Positions 15,763 to 24,590 of a stretch of 64,000 nt of DNA are shown here, one piece after another (position 1 is the stretch's first letter; each line of letters opens with the position of its first letter). The notes under the pieces are model-generated. The model did no database searches. It was not told where the DNA came from and worked only from the letters and a program-made list of their open reading frames with translations. Made by a program: the position numbers and the translations under genes. Origin of the DNA: Bog-950 sp044228435 (GTDB lineage: Bacteria; Bacteroidota; Bacteroidia; Chitinophagales; LD1); contig JBGAUW010000025.1 in the NCBI GenBank assembly GCA_044228435.1, positions 4,312-68,311 on the forward strand, written 5' to 3'.

Positions 15763-17076
15763 TTAATCAATTATCATACAAGCACCCACGGTAATATTGG
15801 TCCCCTCGTCAATCAATATAAAGCTTCCGGTATCGCGGTTTTTGGTATAGGCATCAAAACACAAAGGTGCGGTGGTGCGGATAGTTATACGGCCCACATC
15901 GTTGGTTCCTATGCTTACATTTTCGGTAATACGCCTTAGGCTGTTTATATCCAGTTTATACTTAACTTCCTTAACCACGGCTCTTACATCTTTGGTGGTA
16001 TGCTTTAAAGCATACTTACCATTTAATTGCAGGGGTTTATCGCCCATCCAGCAAACCATAGCTTCTATATCCTGGCTTTGTTTGGGCAAATTGCCTTCGC
16101 GCACCAGCATATCGCCGCGCGATATATCAATATCATCTTCTAATTGTATAGTAACCGAAAGGGGCGCAAAAGCTTCTTTCAACTCTTTGCCATCCAACTC
16201 TACCGATTTTACAGTAGAGGTAAAGCCCGAAGGCAGCACTGTTACCTTATCGCCTTTGCGTATTACGCCACTAGCAATGCGGCCGGCATAGCCCCGATAA
16301 TCGTGAAACTCGTCGCTGTAAGGGCGCACTACATATTGCACCGGTAGGCGTAAATCAATATGGTTAATATCAGATGCAATGTGGATGTTCTCTAACAAAT
16401 ACAACAAGGTAACACCCTGATACCACTTCATTTTCTCCGAACGGTTAACTACGTTATCGCCATTTAATGCCGAGATTGGAATAAAGTGGATGTCCTTTGT
16501 TTTTAGGCGGGTAGCAAACTCGCGGTAGTCGGCTATAATCTTATTGTAAACCTCTTCACTGTAGTCTACCAAATCCATTTTATTTACACAAAGGGCAATG
16601 TGCGGTATACCCAATAAGGAGGCTATTATACTGTGGCGGCGGGTTTGTTCTACTACGCCCTGGCGCGCATCTACCAATATAATGGCCAGGTTGGCCGTGC
16701 TGGCACCTGTAACCATGTTGCGGGTGTATTGTATATGCCCGGGGGTATCGGCAATAATAAATTTGCGCTTAGGGGTGCTAAAGTAACGGTAGGCCACATC
16801 AATAGTAATACCCTGTTCGCGCTCGGCGCGTAAACCATCGGTAAGCAGGGCCAGGTTAACTGTGGTTTCGCCACGGCGTATGCTGGTTGCTTCTATGTTT
16901 TCAAGTTGATCTTCAAAAATAGATTTGCTATCGTATAACAACCGGCCTATTAAAGTAGATTTACCATCATCTACGCTACCGGCGGTAGTAAAGCGTAGCA
17001 GCTCCATATTTAAATAGCTATTCGCATCGAAAACTTCTTTTGCCTGTTCAGCCATCTGTGATTTTTCTTGACTCAT
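15763..17076 (-). CDS. cysN: Sulfate adenylyltransferase subunit 1 (GTPase)
   Basis: 437 residues, an elongation-factor-like GTPase. G1 is GSVDDGKSTLIGRLL near residue 32, G3 is DTPGHIQYTRNM near 114 and G4 is NKMD near 169; beta-barrel domains follow. GTP hydrolysis drives formation of adenylyl sulfate (APS) from ATP and sulfate by the CysD partner. It is the third gene of the leftward run cysC-cysD-cysN, 26 bp after cysD. At 437 residues it ends about 40 residues short of the enterobacterial protein and has no fused CysC kinase, consistent with the separate cysC. Confidence 0.95.
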   Translation of the reverse strand: MSQEKSQMAEQAKEVFDANSYLNMELLRFTTAGSVDDGKSTLIGRLLYDSKSIFEDQLENIEATSIRRGETTVNLALLTDGLRAEREQGITIDVAYRYFSTPKRKFIIADTPGHIQYTRNMVTGASTANLAIILVDARQGVVEQTRRHSIIASLLGIPHIALCVNKMDLVDYSEEVYNKIIADYREFATRLKTKDIHFIPISALNGDNVVNRSEKMKWYQGVTLLYLLENIHIASDINHIDLRLPVQYVVRPYSDEFHDYRGYAGRIASGVIRKGDKVTVLPSGFTSTVKSVELDGKELKEAFAPLSVTIQLEDDIDISRGDMLVREGNLPKQSQDIEAMVCWMGDKPLQLNGKYALKHTTKDVRAVVKEVKYKLDINSLRRITENVSIGTNDVGRITIRTTAPLCFDAYTKNRDTGSFILIDEGTNITVGACMIID

Positions 17077-17102
17077 AATTTCTTTTGTGTTGAGGGGCGT
17101 TC

Positions 17103-18005
17103 TTAAAAATACCCTTCTTTCTTTCTATCCTCCATACTTGTTTCACTACGCTTATCATCGGCCCTGCCGCCGCGCTCAGTAGTACGCGAACTGGCTACTT
17201 CCTGAATAATATCATCCAGTGTGCCAGCCTCCGATAATGCAGCACCGGTAGATGTTATATCGCCTATGGTTCTAAACCGCACTATTTTTTCTTCTGCAAC
17301 TTCGTTAGGTTTCATAGGTATATAAGGACTTTCGGCCAGCAAAACTCCATCGCGGGTAAACACACGGCGCTTGTGGCTAAAATAAAGCGAAGGCATTTCA
17401 ATGCCTTCCATAGCCAGGTATTGCCAAACATCTAATTCCGTCCAGTTAGAGATAGGGAACACACGGAAGTTTTCGCCTACATGCATTTTGCCATTAAACA
17501 AATTCCAAAGTTCGGGTCGTTGATTTTTAGGGTCCCACTGACCAAACTCATCACGGTGCGAAAAAAACCGCTCTTTGGCGCGTGCTTTCTCTTCGTCGCG
17601 GCGGGCACCGCCTATGCAGCAGTCAAATTTGTATTTCTCTATAGTTTCTAGCAAAGTAGTTGTTTGCAGGCGAATGCGCGAAGCACTAAAACCTTTCTCT
17701 TCGGCAACCCGCCCGCCATCAATACTTTCCTGCACCGAGCCAACAATCAACTTAGCATTTATTTTTTTTACTAATTCATCGCGGTAACTAATCGTTTCAG
17801 GAAAGTTATGTCCGGTATCGATATGCACCAGCGGAAAAGGAATTGCCGCCGGGTAAAAAGCTTTTTTTGCCAGGTAGGTAACCAGTATCGAATCTTTACC
17901 ACCGCTAAATAATATAGCCGGGTTTTGAAATTGTGCTGCCACTTCGCGCAGCACAAAAATACTTTCGGCCTCCAGCGTTTTTAAATGATTTAATGTATAT
18001 GCCAT
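17103..18005 (-). CDS. cysD: Sulfate adenylyltransferase subunit 2
   Basis: 300 residues of the PP-loop ATP pyrophosphatase family. The PP-loop is FSGGKDSILVTYLAKKAF near residue 33; HIDTGHNFPETISYRDEL near 61 and GGARRDEEKARAKERFFS near 132 are typical of CysD. It adenylates sulfate to APS together with CysN. It lies 13 bp after cysC and 26 bp before cysN. The C-terminal motif SEAGTLDDIIQEVASSRTTE with GGRADD is conserved. Confidence 0.96.
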   Translation of the reverse strand: MAYTLNHLKTLEAESIFVLREVAAQFQNPAILFSGGKDSILVTYLAKKAFYPAAIPFPLVHIDTGHNFPETISYRDELVKKINAKLIVGSVQESIDGGRVAEEKGFSASRIRLQTTTLLETIEKYKFDCCIGGARRDEEKARAKERFFSHRDEFGQWDPKNQRPELWNLFNGKMHVGENFRVFPISNWTELDVWQYLAMEGIEMPSLYFSHKRRVFTRDGVLLAESPYIPMKPNEVAEEKIVRFRTIGDITSTGAALSEAGTLDDIIQEVASSRTTERGGRADDKRSETSMEDRKKEGYF

Positions 18006-18018
18006 AATTAATAATGCG

Positions 18019-18657
18019 TTAAATAACCCAACCGGTTTCGTTTTTATCTTCTCCTTTAAATTTTATCATCGGCAGCAAAAAATCAGCCACGGCCCTAACC
18101 GACTCGTAAATGGTTTTGCCGGTAGTAGAAATACTTAAATCCGCATTTTGCGGAATTTCGAACGGGGCATTAATGCCCGTAAAATCTTTTATCTCGCCTC
18201 TGCGCGCTTTGGCATACAAACCTTTTACATCGCGCTTTTCGCAATCTTCAATAGATGTATTTACAAATACCTCTACAAAATTCTCTTTGCCTACAATGCC
18301 TCTTGCCAAATTTCTAAGTTCCTCTGTAGGGCTTACAAAGCAGCAAATAGCTATAACCCCCGACTCCATTAAAAGCTTAGCCACCTCAGCAATGCGCCGT
18401 ATATTTTCTAAACGGTCGGCCTCCGAAAAGCCCAGGTTATTATTAATACCGGTTCGCACATTATCGCCATCCAGCACCATAGTAACGTGCCCCAATTGAT
18501 ATAGTTCATTTTCTAGCCCCTTGGCAATAGTGCTTTTGCCCGAGCCCGAAAGCCCCGTAAACCAAATAACTTTTGCCCTTTGGTTAAGCAATTTCTCCTT
18601 GCTCTCCCGATTTAATAGGGTATCGAATACTGGATGTATATTTTCTGGAGTTTTCAC
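18019..18657 (-). CDS. cysC: Adenylyl-sulfate (APS) kinase
   Basis: 212 residues when started at GTG 18657-18655 (VKTPENIHPVFDTLLN...). An upstream ATG at 18792 would add 45 residues, but that stretch has no family likeness and carries a perfect TATTTTTG promoter box at 18667-18674, so the GTG is preferred. The P-loop is GLSGSGKST near residue 38; DGDNVRTGINNNLGFS near 68 and the FVSPTEELRNLAR lid follow. It phosphorylates APS to PAPS. It heads the leftward run with cysD (13 bp) and cysN, divergent from cysH. Confidence 0.9.
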   Translation of the reverse strand: MKTPENIHPVFDTLLNRESKEKLLNQRAKVIWFTGLSGSGKSTIAKGLENELYQLGHVTMVLDGDNVRTGINNNLGFSEADRLENIRRIAEVAKLLMESGVIAICCFVSPTEELRNLARGIVGKENFVEVFVNTSIEDCEKRDVKGLYAKARRGEIKDFTGINAPFEIPQNADLSISTTGKTIYESVRAVADFLLPMIKFKGEDKNETGWVI

Positions 18658-18666
18658 AATGGGCGG

Positions 18667-18674
18667 CAAAAATA
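18667..18674 (-). promoter_or_regulatory. Candidate cysCDN -7 promoter box
   Basis: TATTTTTG on the minus strand fully matches TAnnTTTG and ends 9 bp before the proposed GTG start of cysC. A TTG lies only 10 bp upstream, so the -33 element is unclear. Confidence 0.45.
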
Positions 18675-18812
18675 CAATTAAATGCAAAAAACCTGCCGTA
18701 ATGCTTTGAAAAGTAACCGCGGCGTCTATTTTTGCACCCTCAAATACAGCAAAAGTGACTTTCGTTAACACTCTTTCTATTTCTGCAGGCATGCTAAAAG
18801 CATGTAAGGCTT

Positions 18813-18846
18813 GCTGTATTTGTTGTTGCTGTTGTTAATATACAGC
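18813..18846. promoter_or_regulatory. Hairpin in the cysC-cysH divergent region
   Basis: GCTGTAT at 18813-18819 pairs with ATACAGC at 18840-18846. The 20-nt loop is made of TTG/GTTGCT units. It lies between the divergent sulfate-activation and sulfate-reduction operons, so it may be an operator; no regulator gene is nearby to support this. Confidence 0.25.
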
Positions 18847-18933
18847 CGCCACGTTTTCCATAATACGATTTTTTGGTTCAAAGGCTTTAACATTCACCGC
18901 AAGGTTTAGGTTGTTTTTATAATTATTTTTTAA

Positions 18934-19644
18934 ATGAACACTGCACAAATAGAAAACGAAATACAAGGCAAAAGCATAGAAGAAGCCCTTCTGTATTTTA
19001 CCGCTTTGTACCCCGGGCAGGTGGCGTTTTCATCTTCGCTGGGGCAGGAAGACCAGGTGCTTACCGATTTAATTTTCCGCAACAACTTGCCGGTGCGTGT
19101 GTTTACTATTGATACCGGTCGCCTTTTTAATGAAACCTACGAGCTTATACAAACCACCGAATTGCAGTACGGCAAGCGGATAGAAATTGTTTTTCCGCCG
19201 GCCGAGCCCGTAGAAGAATTAGTGAAAGCAAATGGCATTAACTGCTTTTACAATAGTGTAGAACTGCGCAAGCAGTGCTGCTTTGTGCGAAAAGTGTTGC
19301 CTTTGAAAAAGGCCCTGCAAAATGTAAAGGTTTGGGTAACCGGTTTGCGCGCGGCACAAAGCGAAAACCGCACCACTCTTTCGCCGGTAAGCTGGGACGA
19401 TAACTACAAGGTAATTAAGTTTAACCCCCTAACCGATTGGACATTTGAACAGGTGAATGAATATTTAGATATAAAAAACGTACCTTTCAACCCGCTACAC
19501 CGCAAGGGGTTTGTAAGTATAGGCTGCGCGCCATGCACGCGGGCTATTATTGAAGGGGAAGATATACGGGCAGGCAGATGGTGGTGGGAGACCAGCAAAA
19601 AAGAATGCGGATTACACGAGCAGCCAATTAATTTTCAGATATAA
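18934..19644 (+). CDS. cysH: Adenylyl-/phosphoadenylyl-sulfate reductase, 4Fe-4S type
   Basis: 236 residues of the PP-loop reductase family: FSSSLGQEDQVLTDLI near residue 32 and TIDTGRLFNETYEL near 58. The cysteine pairs KQCCFVRK near 113 and GCAPCTRA near 197 are the [4Fe-4S] ligands of reductases that can use APS; PAPS-only enzymes lack them. The C-terminal KECGLH holds the catalytic cysteine. It reduces activated sulfate to sulfite using thioredoxin. It heads the rightward operon with the sulfite reductase 17 bp downstream and is divergent from cysC. Confidence 0.94.
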   Translation: MNTAQIENEIQGKSIEEALLYFTALYPGQVAFSSSLGQEDQVLTDLIFRNNLPVRVFTIDTGRLFNETYELIQTTELQYGKRIEIVFPPAEPVEELVKANGINCFYNSVELRKQCCFVRKVLPLKKALQNVKVWVTGLRAAQSENRTTLSPVSWDDNYKVIKFNPLTDWTFEQVNEYLDIKNVPFNPLHRKGFVSIGCAPCTRAIIEGEDIRAGRWWWETSKKECGLHEQPINFQI

Positions 19645-19661
19645 AAACATAAAAAAGCAGC

Positions 19662-21767
19662 ATGCAAAGTTTTAGAACCGAACTTGAAAACCCTTTAGTA
19701 GAACAGGACATTATTGACCTTGAAAAGAAAATACGCTTGTTCCGCGAGGGCAAAATGGACGAACAAAAGTTTCGCAGCCTGCGTTTAGCCCGGGGGGTTT
19801 ATGGTATGCGCCAGGAAGGGGTGCAGATGGTGCGGATTAAACTGCCTTACGGAAAACTTACCGCTAAGCAGTTAGACCGCATTTGCGATGTAAGCGATAA
19901 ATACTCGCACAAAATACTACACTTAACCACCCGCCAGGATATTCAAATACACTATGTGAGCCTGGAAGATACGCCGGAGCTTTGGGCCGAACTGGAACAC
20001 GATGATATTACGCTGCGAGAAGCCTGTGGAAATACCGTGCGCAACATTACAGCCTCGCACTTTGCGGGTATTGATAAAGACGAGCTGTTTGATATTACCC
20101 CTTACGCGCATAGCATGTTCGAATACTTTTTGCGCAACCCTGTTTGCCAGGAGATGGGCCGGAAGATTAAGATGGCTTTTAGTTGCAGCGATAAAGATGA
20201 TGCCTATACCTTTATGCACGATTTTGGTTTTATACCCCGCGTGAAAAATGAAGGTGGAGTTGAAAAGCGCGGTTTTAAAGTATTAGTAGGTGGGGGCCTT
20301 GGGAACCAGGCGCACCACGCATTTACCGCCTTTGAATTTTTACCCGAAGATCAACTAATACCATTTGTAGAAGCAGGCCTGCGCGTTTTTGACCGCTACG
20401 GAGAGCGCGAAAAAAGAATGGCCGCGCGTTTAAAGTTTTTGATTGCCAAAATTGGCGCCGAAGAATACATGCGTCTGGTGCATGAAGAATGGAAATCGTT
20501 AGTTAACCAAACTTATAAAGTAGATACCAGCGTAAACACAGCCACATTTACCCAGCCCAAAATAGTGGTGCAGCAAGTAGATGCTGCGAATACAGCTGCT
20601 TATAGCAACTGGTTAAAAACAAACGTATTTGCACAAAAGCAGGAAGGCTATAGTGCTGTAGCTATTAAAATTTTGATAGGCAATATAGATACCGCCACAT
20701 CAAGAGTGGTTGCTGAAATAGCCCGTCAGTTAACCGGCGATGATATTCGAGTAACCGTTAGCCAAAACTTTTTATTCCGCTTTGTGCCGAATGAGAACCT
20801 GCCGGCAGTTTTCAATGCGCTGAACAAAATTGGCCTTGGCGAAACCGGCTTTGAAAGCACGGTAGATATAACAAGCTGCCCCGGCACTAGTACCTGTAAC
20901 TTAGGTGTTGCCAGCAGCATGGGAGTAACAAAAGTAATGGAGCAGGTGATAAAAGAAGAGTATCCGGAACTGGTAAACGAGAAAGGTATTATTATAAAAA
21001 TAAGCGGCTGTCTTAATTCCTGCGGGCAGCATGTAATTGCCAATATCGGTTTCCAGGGAATGAGCACACCCGTTGGTAAAGATGTAGCACCATCGTTCCA
21101 GGTACTGTTGGGTGGCGGTAAATTAGGTAGTGGCAACGGCCGTTTTGCAGAAAAATCGCTGAAGGTGTTTAGTAAACGCGCGCCGGATGCTTTACGTGGT
21201 TTGCTAAACGACTTTGCAGCTAATGGCAATGCTGATGAATTGTTTAACGACTATTACGACCGCCAGGGCAAAGCTTATTTTAATGATTTGCTTAAGCCTT
21301 TTGGAGATAAAGACTCCATAACACCAGATACCTTTGTGGATTGGGATGCCGAGGAACATTACTCGAAAGCAGTGGGCACCGGTGAGTGTGCCGGTGTAAT
21401 GATTGATTTAGTGCAAACCTTGTTTGTAGAAGCCGAAGAAAAAATAGAAAACGCAGAATATGCCTTTGGCAAAAACAAGCTGGCCGATGCTGCTTACCAT
21501 ACTTACTCTTCATTAATACAATCGGCAAAAGCTTTATTGGTAAGTATAGGCGCGCGCACTAATACCCAAAAAGGGATTATCGATTCATTCGATGCCGAGT
21601 TTGTAGTAACCGGTAAGATTACATTAAGTAAAAAATTCAGCGAGTTAGCTTTAGAAATTAAGGACCAAAGGCCCGATGAAGCTTTTGTGCGCAACTATAT
21701 AAATGAAGCCAAAGAGTTTTTAAAACTGGTTCGTTCGTATCGTAAAGAAGATGTTACACAAGCGTAG
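19662..21767 (+). CDS. Sulfite/nitrite reductase haemoprotein with a C-terminal HEPN domain
   Basis: 701 residues. Residues ~1-560 are a siroheme-[4Fe-4S] reductase: two ferredoxin-like halves (RLARGVYGMRQEGVQMVRIK near 41) and the ligand cysteines C-x5-C in TSCPGTSTCNLG near 406 and C-x3-C in GCLNSCGQH near 448. It reduces sulfite to sulfide by six electrons. Residues ~585-695 are an unexpected all-helical HEPN-like domain (ADAAYHTYSSLIQSAKALLV, then LKLVRSYRK). No R-x4-H RNase motif is seen, so this part probably binds nucleotide or mediates contacts. It is flanked by cysH and the siroheme genes cobA and cysG-N. Confidence 0.9.
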   Translation: MQSFRTELENPLVEQDIIDLEKKIRLFREGKMDEQKFRSLRLARGVYGMRQEGVQMVRIKLPYGKLTAKQLDRICDVSDKYSHKILHLTTRQDIQIHYVSLEDTPELWAELEHDDITLREACGNTVRNITASHFAGIDKDELFDITPYAHSMFEYFLRNPVCQEMGRKIKMAFSCSDKDDAYTFMHDFGFIPRVKNEGGVEKRGFKVLVGGGLGNQAHHAFTAFEFLPEDQLIPFVEAGLRVFDRYGEREKRMAARLKFLIAKIGAEEYMRLVHEEWKSLVNQTYKVDTSVNTATFTQPKIVVQQVDAANTAAYSNWLKTNVFAQKQEGYSAVAIKILIGNIDTATSRVVAEIARQLTGDDIRVTVSQNFLFRFVPNENLPAVFNALNKIGLGETGFESTVDITSCPGTSTCNLGVASSMGVTKVMEQVIKEEYPELVNEKGIIIKISGCLNSCGQHVIANIGFQGMSTPVGKDVAPSFQVLLGGGKLGSGNGRFAEKSLKVFSKRAPDALRGLLNDFAANGNADELFNDYYDRQGKAYFNDLLKPFGDKDSITPDTFVDWDAEEHYSKAVGTGECAGVMIDLVQTLFVEAEEKIENAEYAFGKNKLADAAYHTYSSLIQSAKALLVSIGARTNTQKGIIDSFDAEFVVTGKITLSKKFSELALEIKDQRPDEAFVRNYINEAKEFLKLVRSYRKEDVTQA

Positions 21768-21787
21768 TTTGAAACAATAAAGCAGGT

Positions 21788-22567
21788 ATGAAAAAACAAC
21801 CCAAACTTATTTTGGTAGGTGCCGGCCCCGGCGACCCGGAGCTAATAACCCTAAAGGGATTAAAAGCTATTGAGCACGCCGATGCTATTTTGTATGATGC
21901 ATTGGTTAGCGAGGAACTGCTAAAATATGCACCGGCTAACTGTGTAAAGCTTTATGTAGGAAAACGATTTGGGCAGCCTTCGCTGCCGCAACAAAAAATA
22001 AGCGAACTGATTGCCAAGCATGCTTTAAGCTATGGCACCGTTGTAAGATTAAAAGGCGGCGACCCTTTTGTATTTGGGCGCGCTACCGAAGAGATTGATT
22101 ATGCTGAACAGGCTGGTATTGAAGTAGAAGTTATACCGGGACTTTCATCCGTTACGGCAGTGCCCGCAGCCGCTAAAATTGCCATAACCCAGCGTGGAAT
22201 TAGCCGCGGCTTTAGGGTAATAACAGCCACCACCTCAGCCGAAGAATTGAGCGAAAACATAAACTGTGCCGCTAAGTGCGACGAAACGGTTGTTATACTT
22301 ATGGGCATGAACAAACTACCGCTTATTGCCAAGATTTTTTCGGGTAACGGTAAAGGGCAGGTGCCGGTGGCAGTAATACAAAACGGAACACTACCCGAAG
22401 AGAAAATAATTTTTGGCAAGGTGGATGATATCGCCTCAAAAGTTGAGCGGGCTAACCTGGGCTCTCCGGGCCTGATTATTATCGGCGAAACGGTAGCGTG
22501 GTCACACAAGTATCTGGCACTTATTGAAAGCAATCTTGAAGGGGTGGCAGAATTAGTAACTGTATGA
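21788..22567 (+). CDS. cobA: Uroporphyrinogen-III C-methyltransferase
   Basis: 259 residues with family marks VGAGPGDPELITLKG near residue 10 and VRLKGGDPFVFGRA near 86, followed by the GLSSVTAVPAAAKI loop near 118. It adds two methyl groups from SAM to uroporphyrinogen III to give precorrin-2, the first step to siroheme. It lies 20 bp after the sulfite reductase that needs siroheme and overlaps the next gene by 4 nt. Its substrate is made by hemD and its predecessors in the heme cluster 3 kb away. Confidence 0.95.
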   Translation: MKKQPKLILVGAGPGDPELITLKGLKAIEHADAILYDALVSEELLKYAPANCVKLYVGKRFGQPSLPQQKISELIAKHALSYGTVVRLKGGDPFVFGRATEEIDYAEQAGIEVEVIPGLSSVTAVPAAAKIAITQRGISRGFRVITATTSAEELSENINCAAKCDETVVILMGMNKLPLIAKIFSGNGKGQVPVAVIQNGTLPEEKIIFGKVDDIASKVERANLGSPGLIIIGETVAWSHKYLALIESNLEGVAELVTV

Positions 22568-23133
22568 GCAACCTGCTTTACCCCGTTTTTTTTAAAATGG
22601 ACAAGCTACAGCTATTGGTTGTAGGCGGCGGTAATGTTGCCGCCGAAAAACTTAGCTTCTTATACAAATCAAGTCCAAATGCAAATGTTACTATAGTTGC
22701 TATTGCGCTAAACGAAGAAACAAGAAAACTGGCAGGGCTGTTAAACGCGAAGGTTATTGAAAGGGAGTTTAGAAAAGAGGATATAATCGGTTTTAACCTG
22801 ATAATTGCCGCCAGTTTTAAAGATGTTAACCTGCACGTGCAGCAAATAGCCAAAAGCGCAGGCATATTGATTAATGTAGCCGATACGCCCGAACTATGCG
22901 ATTTTTATTTGGGCGGTATAGTAACGAAGGGCGATTTAAAAATTGCCATCTCTACTAATGGTAAATCGCCAACCATGGCAAAGCGCATCCGCGAGTTTTT
23001 AGAGGATATATTGCCTGATGAAACCAATGAATTATTGCAAAATCTTCACCATTATCGCAGTACCTTAAAAGGTAATTTTGAGGATAAAGTAAAAGCGCTA
23101 AACGAACTGACAACCACCTTTTTTAAAAAGTAA
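22564..23133 (+). CDS. Precorrin-2 dehydrogenase / siroheme synthase N-terminal-type protein
   Basis: 189 residues, matching the N-terminal half of CysG or yeast Met8p. It has an NAD-binding start (KLQLLVVGGGNVAAEKLSFL, residues ~14-33), NVADTPELCDFYLGGIVTKG near 100 and KIAISTNGKSPTMAKRIREF near 124. It oxidises precorrin-2 to sirohydrochlorin and may also insert iron. The start overlaps the cobA stop as ATGA, so translation is coupled. In enterobacteria these activities are fused in CysG; here they are separate. Confidence 0.92.
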   Translation: MSNLLYPVFFKMDKLQLLVVGGGNVAAEKLSFLYKSSPNANVTIVAIALNEETRKLAGLLNAKVIEREFRKEDIIGFNLIIAASFKDVNLHVQQIAKSAGILINVADTPELCDFYLGGIVTKGDLKIAISTNGKSPTMAKRIREFLEDILPDETNELLQNLHHYRSTLKGNFEDKVKALNELTTTFFKK

Positions 23134-23134
23134 T

Positions 23135-24016
23135 ATGGCAACCATACTTGATTTAGTGGGCAACACACCAATGGCCGAGTTGAAAAACATCAACAAAAAC
23201 CCGAAGGTTAAAATATACGGCAAGTTAGAAGGCAATAACCCCGGAGGCAGCGTAAAAGACCGTGCCGCCTATGGCATGATAACCGGCGCACTTGAACGCG
23301 GCGAAATTAAACCCGGCATAAAATTAATTGAAGCCACCAGCGGCAATACAGGCATTGCCCTGGCTATGATTGCGCGCCTTTGCAATGTGCCTATTGAACT
23401 GGTAATGCCTGCCAACAGCACTAAGGAGCGTGTACTTACCATGGAAGCCTTTGGAGCCAAAGTGGTTTTAACCTCTGCCGAAGGCAGTATGGAGGCGGCT
23501 ATTGATTATGCGCATGCGCAAGTAGCTAAAGGCGGTTACCTGATGTTGAACCAATTTGCTAACCCGGATAATTACGGTGCCCATTACAAAACCACCGGCC
23601 CAGAAATTTGGAAAGATACCGATGGTAAGGTTACCCACTTTGTAAGTAGCATGGGCACTACCGGCACCATTATGGGGGTTAGCCGCTTCTTAAAAGAACA
23701 GAATAGCAACATACAAATAGTAGGCGCACAACCTACTGATGGCTCTCGCATACCGGGCATACGCCGCTGGCCCATAGAATACCTGCCTAAAATTTTTGAG
23801 CGCGAACGGGTGGATAGAATTGTAGATGTATCGGAACCCGATGCGGTAGCTATGACACGCCGCCTGGCAAACGAAGAGGGTGTGTTTTGCGGCATGAGCA
23901 GCGGCGGTGCGGTGCATATTGCCACTAAAATTGCCGAAGAACTTGAGGAGGGAATAATTGTAGCTATCATCTGCGACCGTGGCGACCGGTATTTAAGCAG
24001 TGATTTATTTGGATAA
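23135..24016 (+). CDS. cysM: Cysteine synthase B (O-acetylserine sulfhydrylase)
   Basis: 293 residues of the PLP fold type II family. The N-terminal LVGNTPMAEL is followed by the PLP-lysine in NNPGGSVKDRAA near residue 41, EATSGNTGIALAMIA near 67 and GTTGTIMGVSRFL near 175. The GIRRWP segment near 209 is typical of CysM rather than CysK. It makes cysteine from O-acetylserine and sulfide, the product of the upstream sulfite reductase. It begins 1 bp after the siroheme gene and ends the operon. No cysE is in the window. Confidence 0.95.
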   Translation: MATILDLVGNTPMAELKNINKNPKVKIYGKLEGNNPGGSVKDRAAYGMITGALERGEIKPGIKLIEATSGNTGIALAMIARLCNVPIELVMPANSTKERVLTMEAFGAKVVLTSAEGSMEAAIDYAHAQVAKGGYLMLNQFANPDNYGAHYKTTGPEIWKDTDGKVTHFVSSMGTTGTIMGVSRFLKEQNSNIQIVGAQPTDGSRIPGIRRWPIEYLPKIFERERVDRIVDVSEPDAVAMTRRLANEEGVFCGMSSGGAVHIATKIAEELEEGIIVAIICDRGDRYLSSDLFG

Positions 24017-24046
24017 AAATTCCCCCGGTTTTATAATTCATACCGC

Positions 24047-24054
24047 TACATTTG
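24047..24054 (+). promoter_or_regulatory. Candidate hemJ -7 promoter box
   Basis: TACATTTG is a full match to TAnnTTTG and ends only 4 bp before the hemJ ATG, so a transcript from it would have almost no leader. No TTG was seen at -33 spacing. Confidence 0.4.
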
Positions 24055-24058
24055 CGCT

Positions 24059-24583
24059 ATGTACGTTTACGTAAAGGCGCTTCACATCATTTTTATTGTA
24101 ACCTGGTTTAGCGGACTGTTTTATATAGTGCGGCTATTTATTTACAATGCCGAGGCTGCCGAAAAAGCAGAACCCGAAAAAGGTATCCTTCATCAACAAT
24201 TCAATTTAATGATAAAACGGCTTTGGCTGGGCATTACCTGGCCATCGGCTGTGCTTACTTTTATTTTTGGCTTTTGGATGTTGTATTTATATGGCAGCAT
24301 ACCACAATGGCTGTTGATTAAACTAGGCTTTGTAGCTCTGCTTTATGTATATCACTTCACCTTACACATACTTTACAAACAGCAAATGCAGGGCAATTTT
24401 AAATACAACAGCCAGCAACTTCGCATATGGAACGAAGTAGCCACCATTTTTTTAGTAGCTATTGTAATGCTGGTAGTAGTAAAAGATAGTCTCAGTTTGT
24501 TATACGGGCTTGGCGGCCTGGCCTTACTTATTGTAGTATTACTGGGGGCTATACATATTTACAAAGCACTGCGTAAGGCATAA
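24059..24583 (+). CDS. hemJ: Protoporphyrinogen IX oxidase, HemJ type
   Basis: 174 residues with four to five membrane helices. The HemJ/UPF0093 signature is present: KALHIIFIVTWFSGLFYIVRLFIY (given here as KALHIIFIV and WFSGLFYIVRLFIY) with the conserved haem-ligand His near residue 9, MIKRLWLGITWPS near 51, LLIKLGFVALLYVYH near 87 with the essential Lys. It oxidises protoporphyrinogen IX to protoporphyrin IX, the step before iron insertion. It is convergent with hemH (7 bp apart) and completes the heme pathway in this cluster. Confidence 0.88.
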   Translation: MYVYVKALHIIFIVTWFSGLFYIVRLFIYNAEAAEKAEPEKGILHQQFNLMIKRLWLGITWPSAVLTFIFGFWMLYLYGSIPQWLLIKLGFVALLYVYHFTLHILYKQQMQGNFKYNSQQLRIWNEVATIFLVAIVMLVVVKDSLSLLYGLGGLALLIVVLLGAIHIYKALRKA

Positions 24584-24590
24584 TACTCCT

